A DNA stretch of 35,972 nucleotides, taken from NCBI RefSeq assembly GCF_001742285.1, contig NZ_MIEK01000030.1, positions 1-35,972 on the forward strand, written 5' to 3'. The notes beneath the pieces were generated by a model. It was not told the origin of the DNA and did not search any database. It saw only the letters and a program-made list of their open reading frames with translations. This document shows positions 7,979 to 15,708 of this stretch, piece by piece; within the stretch, counting starts at the first letter, position 1, and every line of letters starts with the position of its first letter. Source of the DNA: Enterococcus rivorum (GTDB lineage: Bacteria; Bacillota; Bacilli; Lactobacillales; Enterococcaceae). The translations under genes and the position numbers were made by a program.

Positions 7979-8192
7979 GATAGATCCTCCTAGTTTTCCA
8001 TAACTAAACTAAACAATTGTTGTTCAGTAATATGATGTGTCTAAATACGCCAGCGACGAATATTTTTGTCAAAGGAGATGTAACTCTTTGTCATAAAGCT
8101 TTGCTTTTGCACATATAAGTTTCATATTTTTCTTATAATTCCACGCAATTCTCTGAAAAAATTCGGATGTCACCTTAGTTATCAGAAATGTC

Positions 8193-8429
8193 CTAGTCAA
8201 TCGGCACGATTTTCCAATCCTCAGCTAAAATGTCACATGGCGTTGGAGAAAACATGCTGTATCCTTCATCGGACGTTTTTATTAGAAAATAAGGTGTAAC
8301 CTTAAGGAATTCCCCATCGGATGTACCAATTTCTTCTCGAAGTTCAATATATAATTCAAAACCGTTCCATCCAGTTCTAACTGCTTTTGCCCCTTTTTTA
8401 ACTTTGGGTAAAATCTCTTCAAACGTCAT
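8193..8429 (-). CDS. DUF2829 protein (Tad2-like, Thoeris anti-defence family)
   Basis: A 78-aa protein matching the DUF2829 pattern: N-terminal MTFEEILPKVKKGAKAVR, a WNG turn, a central beta-rich part with a longer insert than the shortest members, and the C-terminal signature SPTPCDILAEDWKIV. Phage DUF2829 proteins are known as Tad2, small oligomeric sponges that bind signalling cyclic ADP-ribose derivatives and so block Thoeris immunity; many homologues sit in bacterial chromosomes with no tested role. The start is supported by AAAGGAG on the minus strand. It lies 59 bases downstream of yigZ on the same strand. No phage structural or integrase gene is nearby. The family call is strong, the function here is open. 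Confidence 0.82.
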   Translation of the reverse strand: MTFEEILPKVKKGAKAVRTGWNGFELYIELREEIGTSDGEFLKVTPYFLIKTSDEGYSMFSPTPCDILAEDWKIVPID

Positions 8430-8488
8430 ATAATTACTCCTTTTTCATTTTTTGAGTTCTATTATTGCATTCATTCGCAAAAATAAAC

Positions 8489-9124
8489 TTACTGAATTGG
8501 AATCTCATGATAACTGCATTCACCTTTTTCAAAAGAAACTTGACCATTTAACTGATCAGTTATGGTTGTCATGAAAAGTTCGACACTGGATTCATCAATG
8601 AGACAAATCATTTCGATGGCTTCTCCATAAATAATTTCTTTTAGAGTATAAGAATGATTTTCTATAAAATTTTGAGCTTTTCCAAGGTTAGAGTAGCTAA
8701 TCGCTATTGTTACTTCTTGCTGTAATTTTCCTTCGACGAGACCAACTGCTTCCAAAGCATTAGAAACCGAATGACTGTAAGCTCGAATTAATCCGCCAGC
8801 GCCTAACTTTGTTCCACCAAAATAACGAGTGACAACAGCAACGACATTAATCAGTTCTTGTTTTTTTAAAACTTCTAACATAGGAACACCGGCAGTGCCA
8901 CTAGGTTCACCATCATCACTACTTCGTTGAATGTCACTTTTTTCGCCAATAATGAAGGCGCTACAATTATGACTAGCTTTCCAATGCTCTTTTTTCTTTT
9001 CTTGGATAAAATCTTTTGCCTCTTGTTCTGTATAAACGCGCTTTAAAGAACAGATAAATCGTGATTTTTTGATTTCAGTTTCTTTTTCGCCATCCGTTTT
9101 AATTGTAAAATAACTTTCTAACAT
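8489..9124 (-). CDS. yigZ: YigZ/IMPACT-family protein (UPF0029)
   Basis: A 211-aa protein of the YigZ (YvyE) family related to eukaryotic IMPACT. The signature is clear: RSSDDGEPSGTAGVPMLEVL followed by VVTRYFGGTKLGAGGLIRAY (about residues 67-120), then a C-terminal ferredoxin-like DUF1949 domain (about 140-205). Bacterial members are thought to touch translation or RNA, with no settled biochemical role. In many lactic acid bacteria it is divergent from comFA; here a few genes intervene, so this part looks like a locus with insertions. The ribosome binding site is weak (AAGAGAA). It has its own promoter at 9156-9184, and the DUF2829 gene may be co-transcribed behind it. Confidence 0.92.
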   Translation of the reverse strand: MLESYFTIKTDGEKETEIKKSRFICSLKRVYTEQEAKDFIQEKKKEHWKASHNCSAFIIGEKSDIQRSSDDGEPSGTAGVPMLEVLKKQELINVVAVVTRYFGGTKLGAGGLIRAYSHSVSNALEAVGLVEGKLQQEVTIAISYSNLGKAQNFIENHSYTLKEIIYGEAIEMICLIDESSVELFMTTITDQLNGQVSFEKGECSYHEIPIQ

Positions 9125-9155
9125 TTATTTTCTCTTTTCTACGTATGATAGTTTT

Positions 9156-9184
9156 AGTATAGAAAAGTTTTAATCTAGAAGCAA
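9156..9184 (-). promoter_or_regulatory. Sigma-A promoter of yigZ
   Basis: On the minus strand TTGCTT (9184-9179) and TATACT (9161-9156) are separated by exactly 17 bases, 32 bases before the yigZ start. Confidence 0.7.
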
Positions 9185-9271
9185 CTTTTATTCATAAAAA
9201 CAAGGAATACAAGCAATATTTTCATCTTGTCTTTTTTTATGAGATAATAGGTAAAAAGGGGAGAGAAAAGA

Positions 9272-9559
9272 ATGGTCAAAGAACGTAACAAAAAATATGA
9301 TAGCGTTACCAGTTATTTGAAAAACAATGGAGGTTCACAAGTGACTTTGACCTTCACACAATTCGATGAAATGCTTTTTCCTCATACAGGCCTACCGAAA
9401 ACAGCACGAGTAGATGTAGATTGGTGGGCAAATGATTATAAATATCCAGAGAAAGGCGCATACGGCTGGCTTAATGCAGGATACCAAGTAGCACAAGTAA
9501 ATATTGAAAAAGAATATGTTGTATTTAATAAACTTTTGAAGTCTAACTGGTTATTCTAA
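9272..9559 (+). CDS. Small conserved protein, DUF7662-like
   Basis: A 95-aa soluble protein. The pattern YDSVTSYLKNN at the start, then LTFTQFDEML, LPKTARVDVDWWAND, YGWLNAGYQVAQVN and a final VVFNK resembles a small family I recall as DUF7662 (short proteins with a WW-N core and a C-terminal W-x-x-AG-x-x-V strand). The name is from memory and unverified. Members are scattered in bacteria, phages and near restriction genes without an established function. The ribosome binding site GGGGAGAG supports the start. It is divergent from yigZ and followed by an independent promoter, so it appears monocistronic. Confidence 0.75.
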   Translation: MVKERNKKYDSVTSYLKNNGGSQVTLTFTQFDEMLFPHTGLPKTARVDVDWWANDYKYPEKGAYGWLNAGYQVAQVNIEKEYVVFNKLLKSNWLF

Positions 9560-9577
9560 GTTATTTATTAGGAAAAT

Positions 9578-9613
9578 GGTAAGCGTTGACAAAAAGTTGT
9601 TTTTTACTATAAT
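9578..9613 (+). promoter_or_regulatory. Strong promoter with overlapping cre site (EIIB gene)
   Basis: TTGACA (9586-9591) and TATAAT (9608-9613) are perfect sigma-A hexamers with a 16-nt spacer. GGTAAGCGTTGACA (9578-9591) matches the CcpA operator consensus TGNAARCGNWWWCA at all but two positions and covers the -35 box. That placement predicts repression by CcpA, whose gene is at the right end of this window. Confidence 0.8.
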
Positions 9614-9688
9614 AATTTTAACGGGAATAAGTGTAAGATTGTTAGATTATTCTTGAATTAGAACTTAGAAGAGGAGATGCAATGAAAT

Positions 9689-10012
9689 ATGACTAAAAAG
9701 ACAATTATGCTAGTATGTTCTGCGGGCATGAGTACAAGTTTATTAGTAACAAAAATGCAAAAAGCGGCAGATGCTGAAGGGATTGAGGCAGATATTTTTG
9801 CTGTTTCTGCTTCTGATGCAGACAATAACATAGCGAACAAACCAGTAGATGTATTATTATTAGGCCCTCAAGTTCGCTTTATGAAAGCTGATTTTGAGAA
9901 ACGTTTAGAATCTAAAGGAATTCCATTAGATATTATCAACATGGCTGATTACGGAATGATGAATGGTGAAAAAGTATTGCAACAAGCCTTGACATTAATT
10001 GGAGACAAATAG
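9689..10012 (+). CDS. PTS lactose/cellobiose-type EIIB component (orphan)
   Basis: A 107-aa phosphotransferase EIIB of the lactose/cellobiose family. The active-site loop MLVCSAGMSTSLLV carries the phosphorylated Cys10. In the PTS this protein takes phosphate from EIIA and passes it to the sugar during transport through EIIC. Neither EIIA nor EIIC is adjacent: the gene has its own promoter and terminator, so it either serves a transporter elsewhere or has a regulatory role. The start is the ATG at 9689; a second ATG at 9682, better placed behind GAGGAG (9671-9676), gives only a four-residue peptide that ends at 9696, overlapping this start. The cre site over the promoter predicts carbon catabolite repression. 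Confidence 0.92.
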   Translation: MTKKTIMLVCSAGMSTSLLVTKMQKAADAEGIEADIFAVSASDADNNIANKPVDVLLLGPQVRFMKADFEKRLESKGIPLDIINMADYGMMNGEKVLQQALTLIGDK

Positions 10013-10017
10013 AACCA

Positions 10018-10057
10018 AAAATCTTAGTGAAGAAAAATTCACTAAGATTTTTTTTTT
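10018..10057 (+). terminator. Intrinsic terminator after EIIB
   Basis: A 14-bp perfect stem (10018-10031 with 10038-10051), 6-nt loop, then a run of T to 10057. Confidence 0.92.
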
Positions 10058-10109
10058 AGAAAAAATAAATTCTCCTAAAAATGCGTAACTTTCTTTTGGA
10101 GGGAGAAAA

Positions 10110-11435
10110 ATGAAAGAATTGTGGGGAAGAAAAGTATTAGCACAAGAACTGACCAGTGACCTTGACTTAATAGAAGCGGAAAAATATCCTACAATACGAG
10201 AAACAAATGAAAAAGAGATAGAATGTTTAAGGTGTGGAACCAAACAAAGTAAACAGACACATCTTTTACCCAATGGTACTTATTATTGTTCAAGTTGCAT
10301 TCAACTAGGTAGGGTAGATTCTGGTCAGTCTTTTTATCATATAGCTGAACCGAAAGCGGTTGAAAGAAAGGTGTTTTTTAATTGGGAGGGGCAACTAACG
10401 GATGGACAAAAACGAATGTCAGATGATTTAGTTCAATCAGTCAAATACTTTCAATCGCAAATTATCTGGGCAGTTACAGGAGCGGGGAAAACAGAAATGC
10501 TGTTTGAAGCAATTCATTTTGCTTTAGAAAAAGGCTATCGTGTTGGGCTTGCCTCACCAAGAGTAGATGTATGTTTAGAATTATATCCACGAATACAAGC
10601 TGTTTTCTCACAAGAAAACATAGTGCTTTTACATGGAAAAATGGAAAATAGTTATGAGTATACTAAGTTAGTTTTATGTACTACGCACCAGTTATTACGT
10701 TTTCATCAGGCTTTTGATGTGCTAATCATTGATGAAGTGGATTCTTTTCCTTTTGTAAACAACCCGACCCTTCAATATGGAATGCATAATGCGTTAAAAA
10801 ATGACAGTTCACTTATCTTTTTAACTGCGACTCCAACGAGAGAGTTACTACAGAAAATCAATCGTAAAGAACTTGCTGCAAGTATCTTACCTGCTCGTTA
10901 TCACAGAAGATGTTTACCTGTTCCAAAAAAGGCTTGGTGCAAGCAATGGAGTGAAAGGGTTGGCAATAAAAAGGTTCCCAAAGTTTTGCTACAAAAAATA
11001 AAAAGTTTGATTCAAAAAAATGATGTTCTTATTTTTTGTCCGAGTATCTTCCTAATGGAAAACTTGGAAATTATTTTGAAAAAAGAATTTCCAGATATGC
11101 CGTTGACTTGTGTTCATGCTGCAGACGAAAAGCGATTAGAAAAAGTTTCACAGATGAGAAAAAAGCAATATAGACTATTAATCACCTCGACAATTTTGGA
11201 ACGAGGCGTAACGTTTGATGGGGTTTCTGTAATCGTTCTTGGAGCGAACCATCAAGTGTTTACGACACCGACGCTTGTTCAAATAGCTGGTAGAGTCGAT
11301 CGGAGAAAAGAATATACAGCTGGTGAAGTCTGGTTTTTACATGATGGACAAACGAAAAATATGAAAGAAGCAATCAAACAAATTAAGCAGATGAACCAAC
11401 TAGGAAAGACGAGGAAGTTAATTGATGAAATGTAG
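10110..11435 (+). CDS. comFA: ComFA, DNA-uptake helicase/translocase
   Basis: A 441-aa superfamily 2 ATPase that helps pull transforming single-stranded DNA across the membrane. A four-cysteine zinc motif is at Cys39/Cys42 and Cys60/Cys63; Walker A TGAGKT at 123-128; Walker B with the DEVD box (IIDEVDSFPF) near 209; motif III TATPT near 240; and the C-terminal helicase motif VI, QIAGRVDRR. Length and order are normal for the family. GGAGGG lies 7 bases before the ATG. It overlaps comFC by 11 bases, so the two are translated from one mRNA. I saw no streptococcal-type SigX box upstream, so competence control cannot be claimed. Confidence 0.95.
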   Translation: MKELWGRKVLAQELTSDLDLIEAEKYPTIRETNEKEIECLRCGTKQSKQTHLLPNGTYYCSSCIQLGRVDSGQSFYHIAEPKAVERKVFFNWEGQLTDGQKRMSDDLVQSVKYFQSQIIWAVTGAGKTEMLFEAIHFALEKGYRVGLASPRVDVCLELYPRIQAVFSQENIVLLHGKMENSYEYTKLVLCTTHQLLRFHQAFDVLIIDEVDSFPFVNNPTLQYGMHNALKNDSSLIFLTATPTRELLQKINRKELAASILPARYHRRCLPVPKKAWCKQWSERVGNKKVPKVLLQKIKSLIQKNDVLIFCPSIFLMENLEIILKKEFPDMPLTCVHAADEKRLEKVSQMRKKQYRLLITSTILERGVTFDGVSVIVLGANHQVFTTPTLVQIAGRVDRRKEYTAGEVWFLHDGQTKNMKEAIKQIKQMNQLGKTRKLIDEM

Positions 11436-12111
11436 TTATTGTAGAGAGACAATCAATAGAAATCTTTCGTTAAAAGAAATTTTTGTCTTAAAAAAAATTT
11501 CCGAAAATCAATTGTGTTCAACTTGTCAATCAAAATTTGAATTACTTCCTGAAGATGATATCTGTTATGGATGTCATCGCATATCTAAAAGGAAATATTG
11601 TAGTGACTGCTTAAAATGGCAAGAAAAATACCCAACCTACTCTTTTCATCACGAAGCGCTTTATGCTTATAATGAAAGCATGCATGAATGGTTTGAAGAC
11701 TATAAATTTCGAGGTAATTATCTGTTGCGCTATTGCTTTAGTGAAGAAGTTAGAAAGTATTTTAAACAAAAAAGTAAGTGCCTAGTGATTCCATTGCCTA
11801 TTTCAGGCAAACGAATGTCAGAGCGAGGCTTTAATCAAGTAGAAGGTATTTTAGATGCAGCAGGAGTAACTTATCAATCTTGTTTAATTCGTAAAACAGA
11901 TAGTAAACCCCAAGCTCAAAAAACAAGACAGGAAAGATTGCAATTGCAACAACCCTTTGAATTAACGGAAGAAGGAAAAGAAATCGTTCGAAATCAATCC
12001 ATCATACTTGTAGATGATATTTACACAACTGGCAGAACAATTTTTCATGCAGCACAAGTTTTATTGGAAAATAAACCTCAAAATTTGTATACGTTTTCGA
12101 TTGCACGATAG
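11425..12111 (+). CDS. comFC: ComFC, phosphoribosyltransferase-like competence protein
   Basis: A 228-aa protein with an N-terminal zinc-ribbon region (Cys3, Cys6, Cys31, Cys34, then Cys47, Cys50, Cys59, Cys62) and a C-terminal phosphoribosyltransferase fold with the PRPP-binding motif ILVDDIYTTGRT near residues 194-205 and a PLPISGKRMSERGFNQ segment typical of ComF. It acts with ComFA in DNA uptake in competent bacteria. I set the start at ATG 11425, eight bases behind GAGGAAG and inside the end of comFA; a TTG one codon earlier is less likely. Cysteine spacing and length are intact, so the gene looks functional. Confidence 0.94.
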   Translation: MKCSYCRETINRNLSLKEIFVLKKISENQLCSTCQSKFELLPEDDICYGCHRISKRKYCSDCLKWQEKYPTYSFHHEALYAYNESMHEWFEDYKFRGNYLLRYCFSEEVRKYFKQKSKCLVIPLPISGKRMSERGFNQVEGILDAAGVTYQSCLIRKTDSKPQAQKTRQERLQLQQPFELTEEGKEIVRNQSIILVDDIYTTGRTIFHAAQVLLENKPQNLYTFSIAR

Positions 12112-12148
12112 AGACATAATTAAAACCAAAAAAAGCCTTGCAATTTTG

Positions 12149-12177
12149 TTGGCAAAAAGCTTATAGTTCGTTATAAT
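12149..12177 (+). promoter_or_regulatory. Sigma-A promoter of hpf
   Basis: TTGGCA (12149-12154) and TATAAT (12172-12177) with a 17-nt spacer, about 73 bases before the hpf start. Confidence 0.85.
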
Positions 12178-12250
12178 GGAATTAAGAAGAAAGAATAAAA
12201 GAGTGGTCCTGTTATTTTTTCTTTACTGGTAGATGAAAGGGGTAATTTGT

Positions 12251-12805
12251 ATGTTTAGATATAATGTACGTGGAGAAAATATCGAGGTTACTGAAGCAAT
12301 TCGCGACTATGTAGAGAAAAAAGTCGGGAAACTTGAAAGATATTTCAGTGATTCACCAGAAGCAACTGTTCATGTAAACTTGAAAGTTTATACTGAAAAA
12401 ACAGCCAAAGTGGAGGTTACAATCCCTCTTCCATATTTAGTATTACGTGCTGAAGAAACATCACCTGATCTATATGCAAGTGTTGATTTGGTAGTAGATA
12501 AATTAGAAAGACAAATTCGTAAATTTAAAACAAAAATTAATCGTAAGTCACGTGAAACTGGCTTAAACACAGCTAAAGCAGCAATTTTCTTGAATAGTGA
12601 GGAGTCATCAGAAGAATCAGCTCCAGAATTGGACATTGTTCGTACGAAACGACTTTCATTAAAGCCAATGGATAGTGAAGAAGCTGTTCTACAAATGAAC
12701 ATGTTAGGACACAATTTCTTTATTTTTGAAGATTCAGAAACAAATGGTACAAGCATTGTTTATCGTCGTAAAGATGGTAAATATGGCTTGATTGAAACAG
12801 ATTAA
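12251..12805 (+). CDS. hpf: Long-form ribosome hibernation promoting factor (HPF)
   Basis: A 184-aa protein. Residues 1-100 are the S30AE/HPF domain that sits in the decoding channel of idle ribosomes (begins MFRYNVRGENIEVTEAIRDY, with the conserved FSDSPEATVHVNL strand). After a Glu/Ser-rich linker near 115-125, residues about 128-184 form the C-terminal dimerisation domain (RTKRLSLKPMDSEEAVLQM, then GHNFFIF and YRRKDGKYGLIE) that joins two 70S ribosomes into 100S dimers. The start is ATG 12251 behind AAAGGGG; an upstream ATG at 12233 has no ribosome binding site and overlaps this one's. It stands between comFC and secA as in many Lactobacillales, with its own promoter and terminator. Confidence 0.96.
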   Translation: MFRYNVRGENIEVTEAIRDYVEKKVGKLERYFSDSPEATVHVNLKVYTEKTAKVEVTIPLPYLVLRAEETSPDLYASVDLVVDKLERQIRKFKTKINRKSRETGLNTAKAAIFLNSEESSEESAPELDIVRTKRLSLKPMDSEEAVLQMNMLGHNFFIFEDSETNGTSIVYRRKDGKYGLIETD

Positions 12806-12842
12806 GCAAAAAAATTAAAAATAGTTACTATTTCTAGTAATA

Positions 12843-12879
12843 AGCTGGGTGAAAACAAAGTGTTTTCCCCAGCTATTTT
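12843..12879 (+). terminator. Intrinsic terminator after hpf
   Basis: AGCTGGG (12843-12849) pairs with CCCAGCT (12868-12874) and GAAAAC (12851-12856) with GTTTTC (12862-12867), with one bulged T and a short T run behind. Confidence 0.8.
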
Positions 12880-12942
12880 CTTCTTATTTAGGCAGGTTTA
12901 CATAGAAAAAATGAGAATGTATAGTTAATTTGATAGAAATTA

Positions 12943-12971
12943 TTTCCTTTCTGCTTGAGTAATGGTAGAAT
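12943..12971 (+). promoter_or_regulatory. Possible secA promoter
   Basis: TAGAAT (12966-12971) is a fair -10 box, but the matching -35 position 17 bases upstream is TTTCCT (12943-12948), which is weak. It lies about 65 bases before the secA start. Confidence 0.35.
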
Positions 12972-13038
12972 AAATAGGATGATTATGCATTCTTGTGCAA
13001 AAAATAAATAGGAACAACTGAAAGGAACACTTAAACAG

Positions 13039-15567
13039 ATGGCAAATTTTTTAAAAAAGATGATTGAAAACGATAAAAAAGAATTGAAACGTTTAGATGG
13101 TATAGCAAACAAAATTGAAAGCTATGCTTCTGACATGGGGAAATTAAGTGATGATGAACTTCGTGGTAAAACAGATGAATTTAAAGCTCGTTACCAAAAA
13201 GGTGAGACTTTAGATCAACTTTTACCAGAAGCTTTTGCGGTCGTTCGTGAAGCAGCTAAAAGAGTCTTAGGACTATATCCTTACCACGTTCAGTTAATGG
13301 GAGGTATCGTTTTACATGATGGTAGTATTCCAGAGATGAGAACGGGTGAAGGGAAAACCTTGACAGCTACGATGCCAGTATACCTAAACGCTCTTTCAGG
13401 TGAAGGCGTACACGTTGTAACTGTTAATGAATACTTGGCAACACGTGACTCTAACGAGATGGGTGAATTATACGATTTCTTAGGTTTAACTGTTGGATTA
13501 AATATCAACTCAAAATCTTCAGAAGAAAAACGTGCAGCGTACAATTGTGATATCACATACAGTACAAACAACGAACTAGGATTTGACTATCTTCGTGACA
13601 ATATGGTTGTTTACCGCAATCAAATGGTTCAACGACCATTAAACTATGCAATTGTGGATGAAGTTGACTCAATCTTAATTGATGAAGCTCGTACACCATT
13701 GATTATTTCTGGACAAGCAGAAAAATCTACTGCTTTGTATACTCGTACTGATAATTTTATCAAACGTTTAACTGCAGAAGTAGATTACAAAATTGATATC
13801 CAGTCTAAAACAATTAGCTTAACTGAAGCTGGTATTGAAAAAGCTGAAGAAACATTTGGGTTAGAAAATCTATACGATATTGAAAATACAGCGTTAACAC
13901 ATCATATGGACCAAGCATTACGTGCTAATTACATTATGATTCGTGATATTGATTACGTAGTTCAAGAAGGAAAAGTGTTGATTGTTGACCAATTTACAGG
14001 TCGTATTATGGATGGTCGTCGTTATTCGGATGGATTGCACCAAGCAATTGAAGCAAAAGAAGGTGTTGAAATTGAAGACGAAACTAAAACAATGGCTACC
14101 ATTACGTTCCAGAACTATTTCCGTATGTACAAAAAATTATCTGGGATGACTGGTACTGCTAAAACAGAAGAAGAAGAATTCCGTGAAATTTATAATATGC
14201 AGGTTTTCCAAATTCCTACAAACCGTCCGATTGTCCGTGATGACAGAGCCGATTTACTTTATCCAACTCTACAAAGTAAGTTTAAAGCTGTTGTACAAGA
14301 TATTAAAGAACGTTACCATAATGGACAACCTATTCTTGTTGGTACAGTAGCTGTTGAAACCTCTGAACTATTATCAGAGATGTTAAATAAAGAAAAAGTA
14401 CCTCACGAAGTACTGAATGCTAAGAACCACTTTAAAGAAGCTGAAATTATTATGAATGCTGGTCAAAAAGGTGCGGTAACAATAGCAACCAATATGGCTG
14501 GTCGTGGTACAGATATCAAACTTGGTTTAGGCGTTGTAGAATTAGGTGGTTTAGCTGTTATCGGTACTGAACGTCATGAATCTCGTCGTATTGATAATCA
14601 GTTACGTGGTCGTGCTGGACGCCAAGGTGATCCAGGAGTTTCTCAGTTTTATCTTTCATTAGAAGATGATCTAATGAAACGTTTTGGTTCCGAACGTATT
14701 AAAACATTTTTAGACCGCATGAACATTGAAGAATCTGATGCAGTTATTCAAAGTAAGATGTTTAGTAAACAAGTTGAGTCTGCTCAAAAGCGTGTCGAAG
14801 GTAATAACTACGATACACGTAAAAATGTTTTGCAATATGATGATGTAATGCGTGAACAACGTGAAGTCATCTATGCGCAACGTCAAGAAGTAATTATGGA
14901 AGAAACAACTTTGACAGAAACGCTAATGAATATGGTAAAAAGAACAATTGCTAGAGTGGTTGAAAGCCATACACAACTTGAAAAAGATAACTGGAACTTT
15001 GAAGGAATTGTCGATTTCGCTGCATCTGCATTAGTTCATGAAGATTCTATCTCGGTAAAAGATTTAGAAAATAAATCTCCAGAAGAAATTAAAGAATTAT
15101 TAATGAAACGTGCTGAAGAAGTATTTGCTACAAAATCAGAACATTTAAATGGTCCAGAACAAATGTTAGAATTCCAAAAAGTGGTTATCTTACGTGTGGT
15201 GGATACAAAATGGACAGACCATATCGATGCGATGGATCAGTTACGTCAATCTGTTGGGCTACGTGCTTATGGTCAAAATAATCCATTAGTAGAATACCAA
15301 ACGGAAGGATACTCTATGTTTGAAGACATGGTGGGTGCCATTGAATATGAAGTAACACGTCTGTTTATGAAGTCAGAAATTAGACAAAATGTTCAACGTG
15401 AACAAGTAGTACAAGGTGAAGCGAATCATCCAGAAGAGGGTGAACAAGCTCAAAGCAATACGAGTGCAAAAAGAAAACCAGTTCATGTAGAAAAAGTTGG
15501 TAGAAATGATCCATGTCCATGTGGTAGCGGTAAAAAATATAAGAATTGTCATGGCAAAAATGCCTAA
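13039..15567 (+). CDS. secA: SecA, preprotein translocase ATPase
   Basis: The 842-aa motor that pushes unfolded secretory proteins through the SecYEG channel. Seen in order: N-terminal region [20 protein letters not shown], Walker [12 protein letters not shown] near residues 100-110, the DEAD-like [15 protein letters not shown] near 208, the preprotein-binding insertion, [10 protein letters not shown], the second nucleotide-binding fold with [12 protein letters not shown] and [11 protein letters not shown], the helical wing/scaffold, and a C-terminal zinc-binding tail with Cys826, Cys828, Cys837 and His838. Everything expected is present at the usual length. AAAGGA lies 12 bases upstream of ATG, a slightly long spacing. 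Placed directly before prfB, as in most Firmicutes. Confidence 0.98.
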   Translation: MANFLKKMIENDKKELKRLDGIANKIESYASDMGKLSDDELRGKTDEFKARYQKGETLDQLLPEAFAVVREAAKRVLGLYPYHVQLMGGIVLHDGSIPEMRTGEGKTLTATMPVYLNALSGEGVHVVTVNEYLATRDSNEMGELYDFLGLTVGLNINSKSSEEKRAAYNCDITYSTNNELGFDYLRDNMVVYRNQMVQRPLNYAIVDEVDSILIDEARTPLIISGQAEKSTALYTRTDNFIKRLTAEVDYKIDIQSKTISLTEAGIEKAEETFGLENLYDIENTALTHHMDQALRANYIMIRDIDYVVQEGKVLIVDQFTGRIMDGRRYSDGLHQAIEAKEGVEIEDETKTMATITFQNYFRMYKKLSGMTGTAKTEEEEFREIYNMQVFQIPTNRPIVRDDRADLLYPTLQSKFKAVVQDIKERYHNGQPILVGTVAVETSELLSEMLNKEKVPHEVLNAKNHFKEAEIIMNAGQKGAVTIATNMAGRGTDIKLGLGVVELGGLAVIGTERHESRRIDNQLRGRAGRQGDPGVSQFYLSLEDDLMKRFGSERIKTFLDRMNIEESDAVIQSKMFSKQVESAQKRVEGNNYDTRKNVLQYDDVMREQREVIYAQRQEVIMEETTLTETLMNMVKRTIARVVESHTQLEKDNWNFEGIVDFAASALVHEDSISVKDLENKSPEEIKELLMKRAEEVFATKSEHLNGPEQMLEFQKVVILRVVDTKWTDHIDAMDQLRQSVGLRAYGQNNPLVEYQTEGYSMFEDMVGAIEYEVTRLFMKSEIRQNVQREQVVQGEANHPEEGEQAQSNTSAKRKPVHVEKVGRNDPCPCGSGKKYKNCHGKNA

Positions 15568-15576
15568 TTAAGCTTT

Positions 15577-15612
15577 TGAAAAGGTGGGGCGTCTGCTCTA
15601 CCTTTTCATTTG
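15577..15612 (+). terminator. Hairpin terminator between secA and prfB
   Basis: TGAAAAGGT (15577-15585) pairs with ACCTTTTCA (15600-15608), with GGGC/GCTC-type pairing inside. The T tract is short, so it may be leaky. Confidence 0.6.
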
Positions 15613-15656
15613 TCATTGTAAGTAAAATTCGTTAGTATGTTTGTTGTAAAGATTGT

Positions 15657-15685
15657 TTGTGAATCAATTCTATATAACAGATAAT
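15657..15685 (+). promoter_or_regulatory. Sigma-A promoter of prfB
   Basis: TTGTGA (15657-15662) and GATAAT (15680-15685), 17-nt spacer, 23 bases before the prfB start. Confidence 0.55.
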
Positions 15686-15708
15686 ATGGATGAAAGGACG
15701 AGAATTCT

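Noticed and set aside
8193-9559. Prophage remnant, suggested by DUF2829 and DUF7662-like genes
   Set aside because: No integrase, repressor, structural, lysis gene or attachment-site repeat was seen.
10058-10109. SigX (com-box) promoter before comFA
   Set aside because: No convincing TACGAATA-type element in the short gap after the EIIB terminator.
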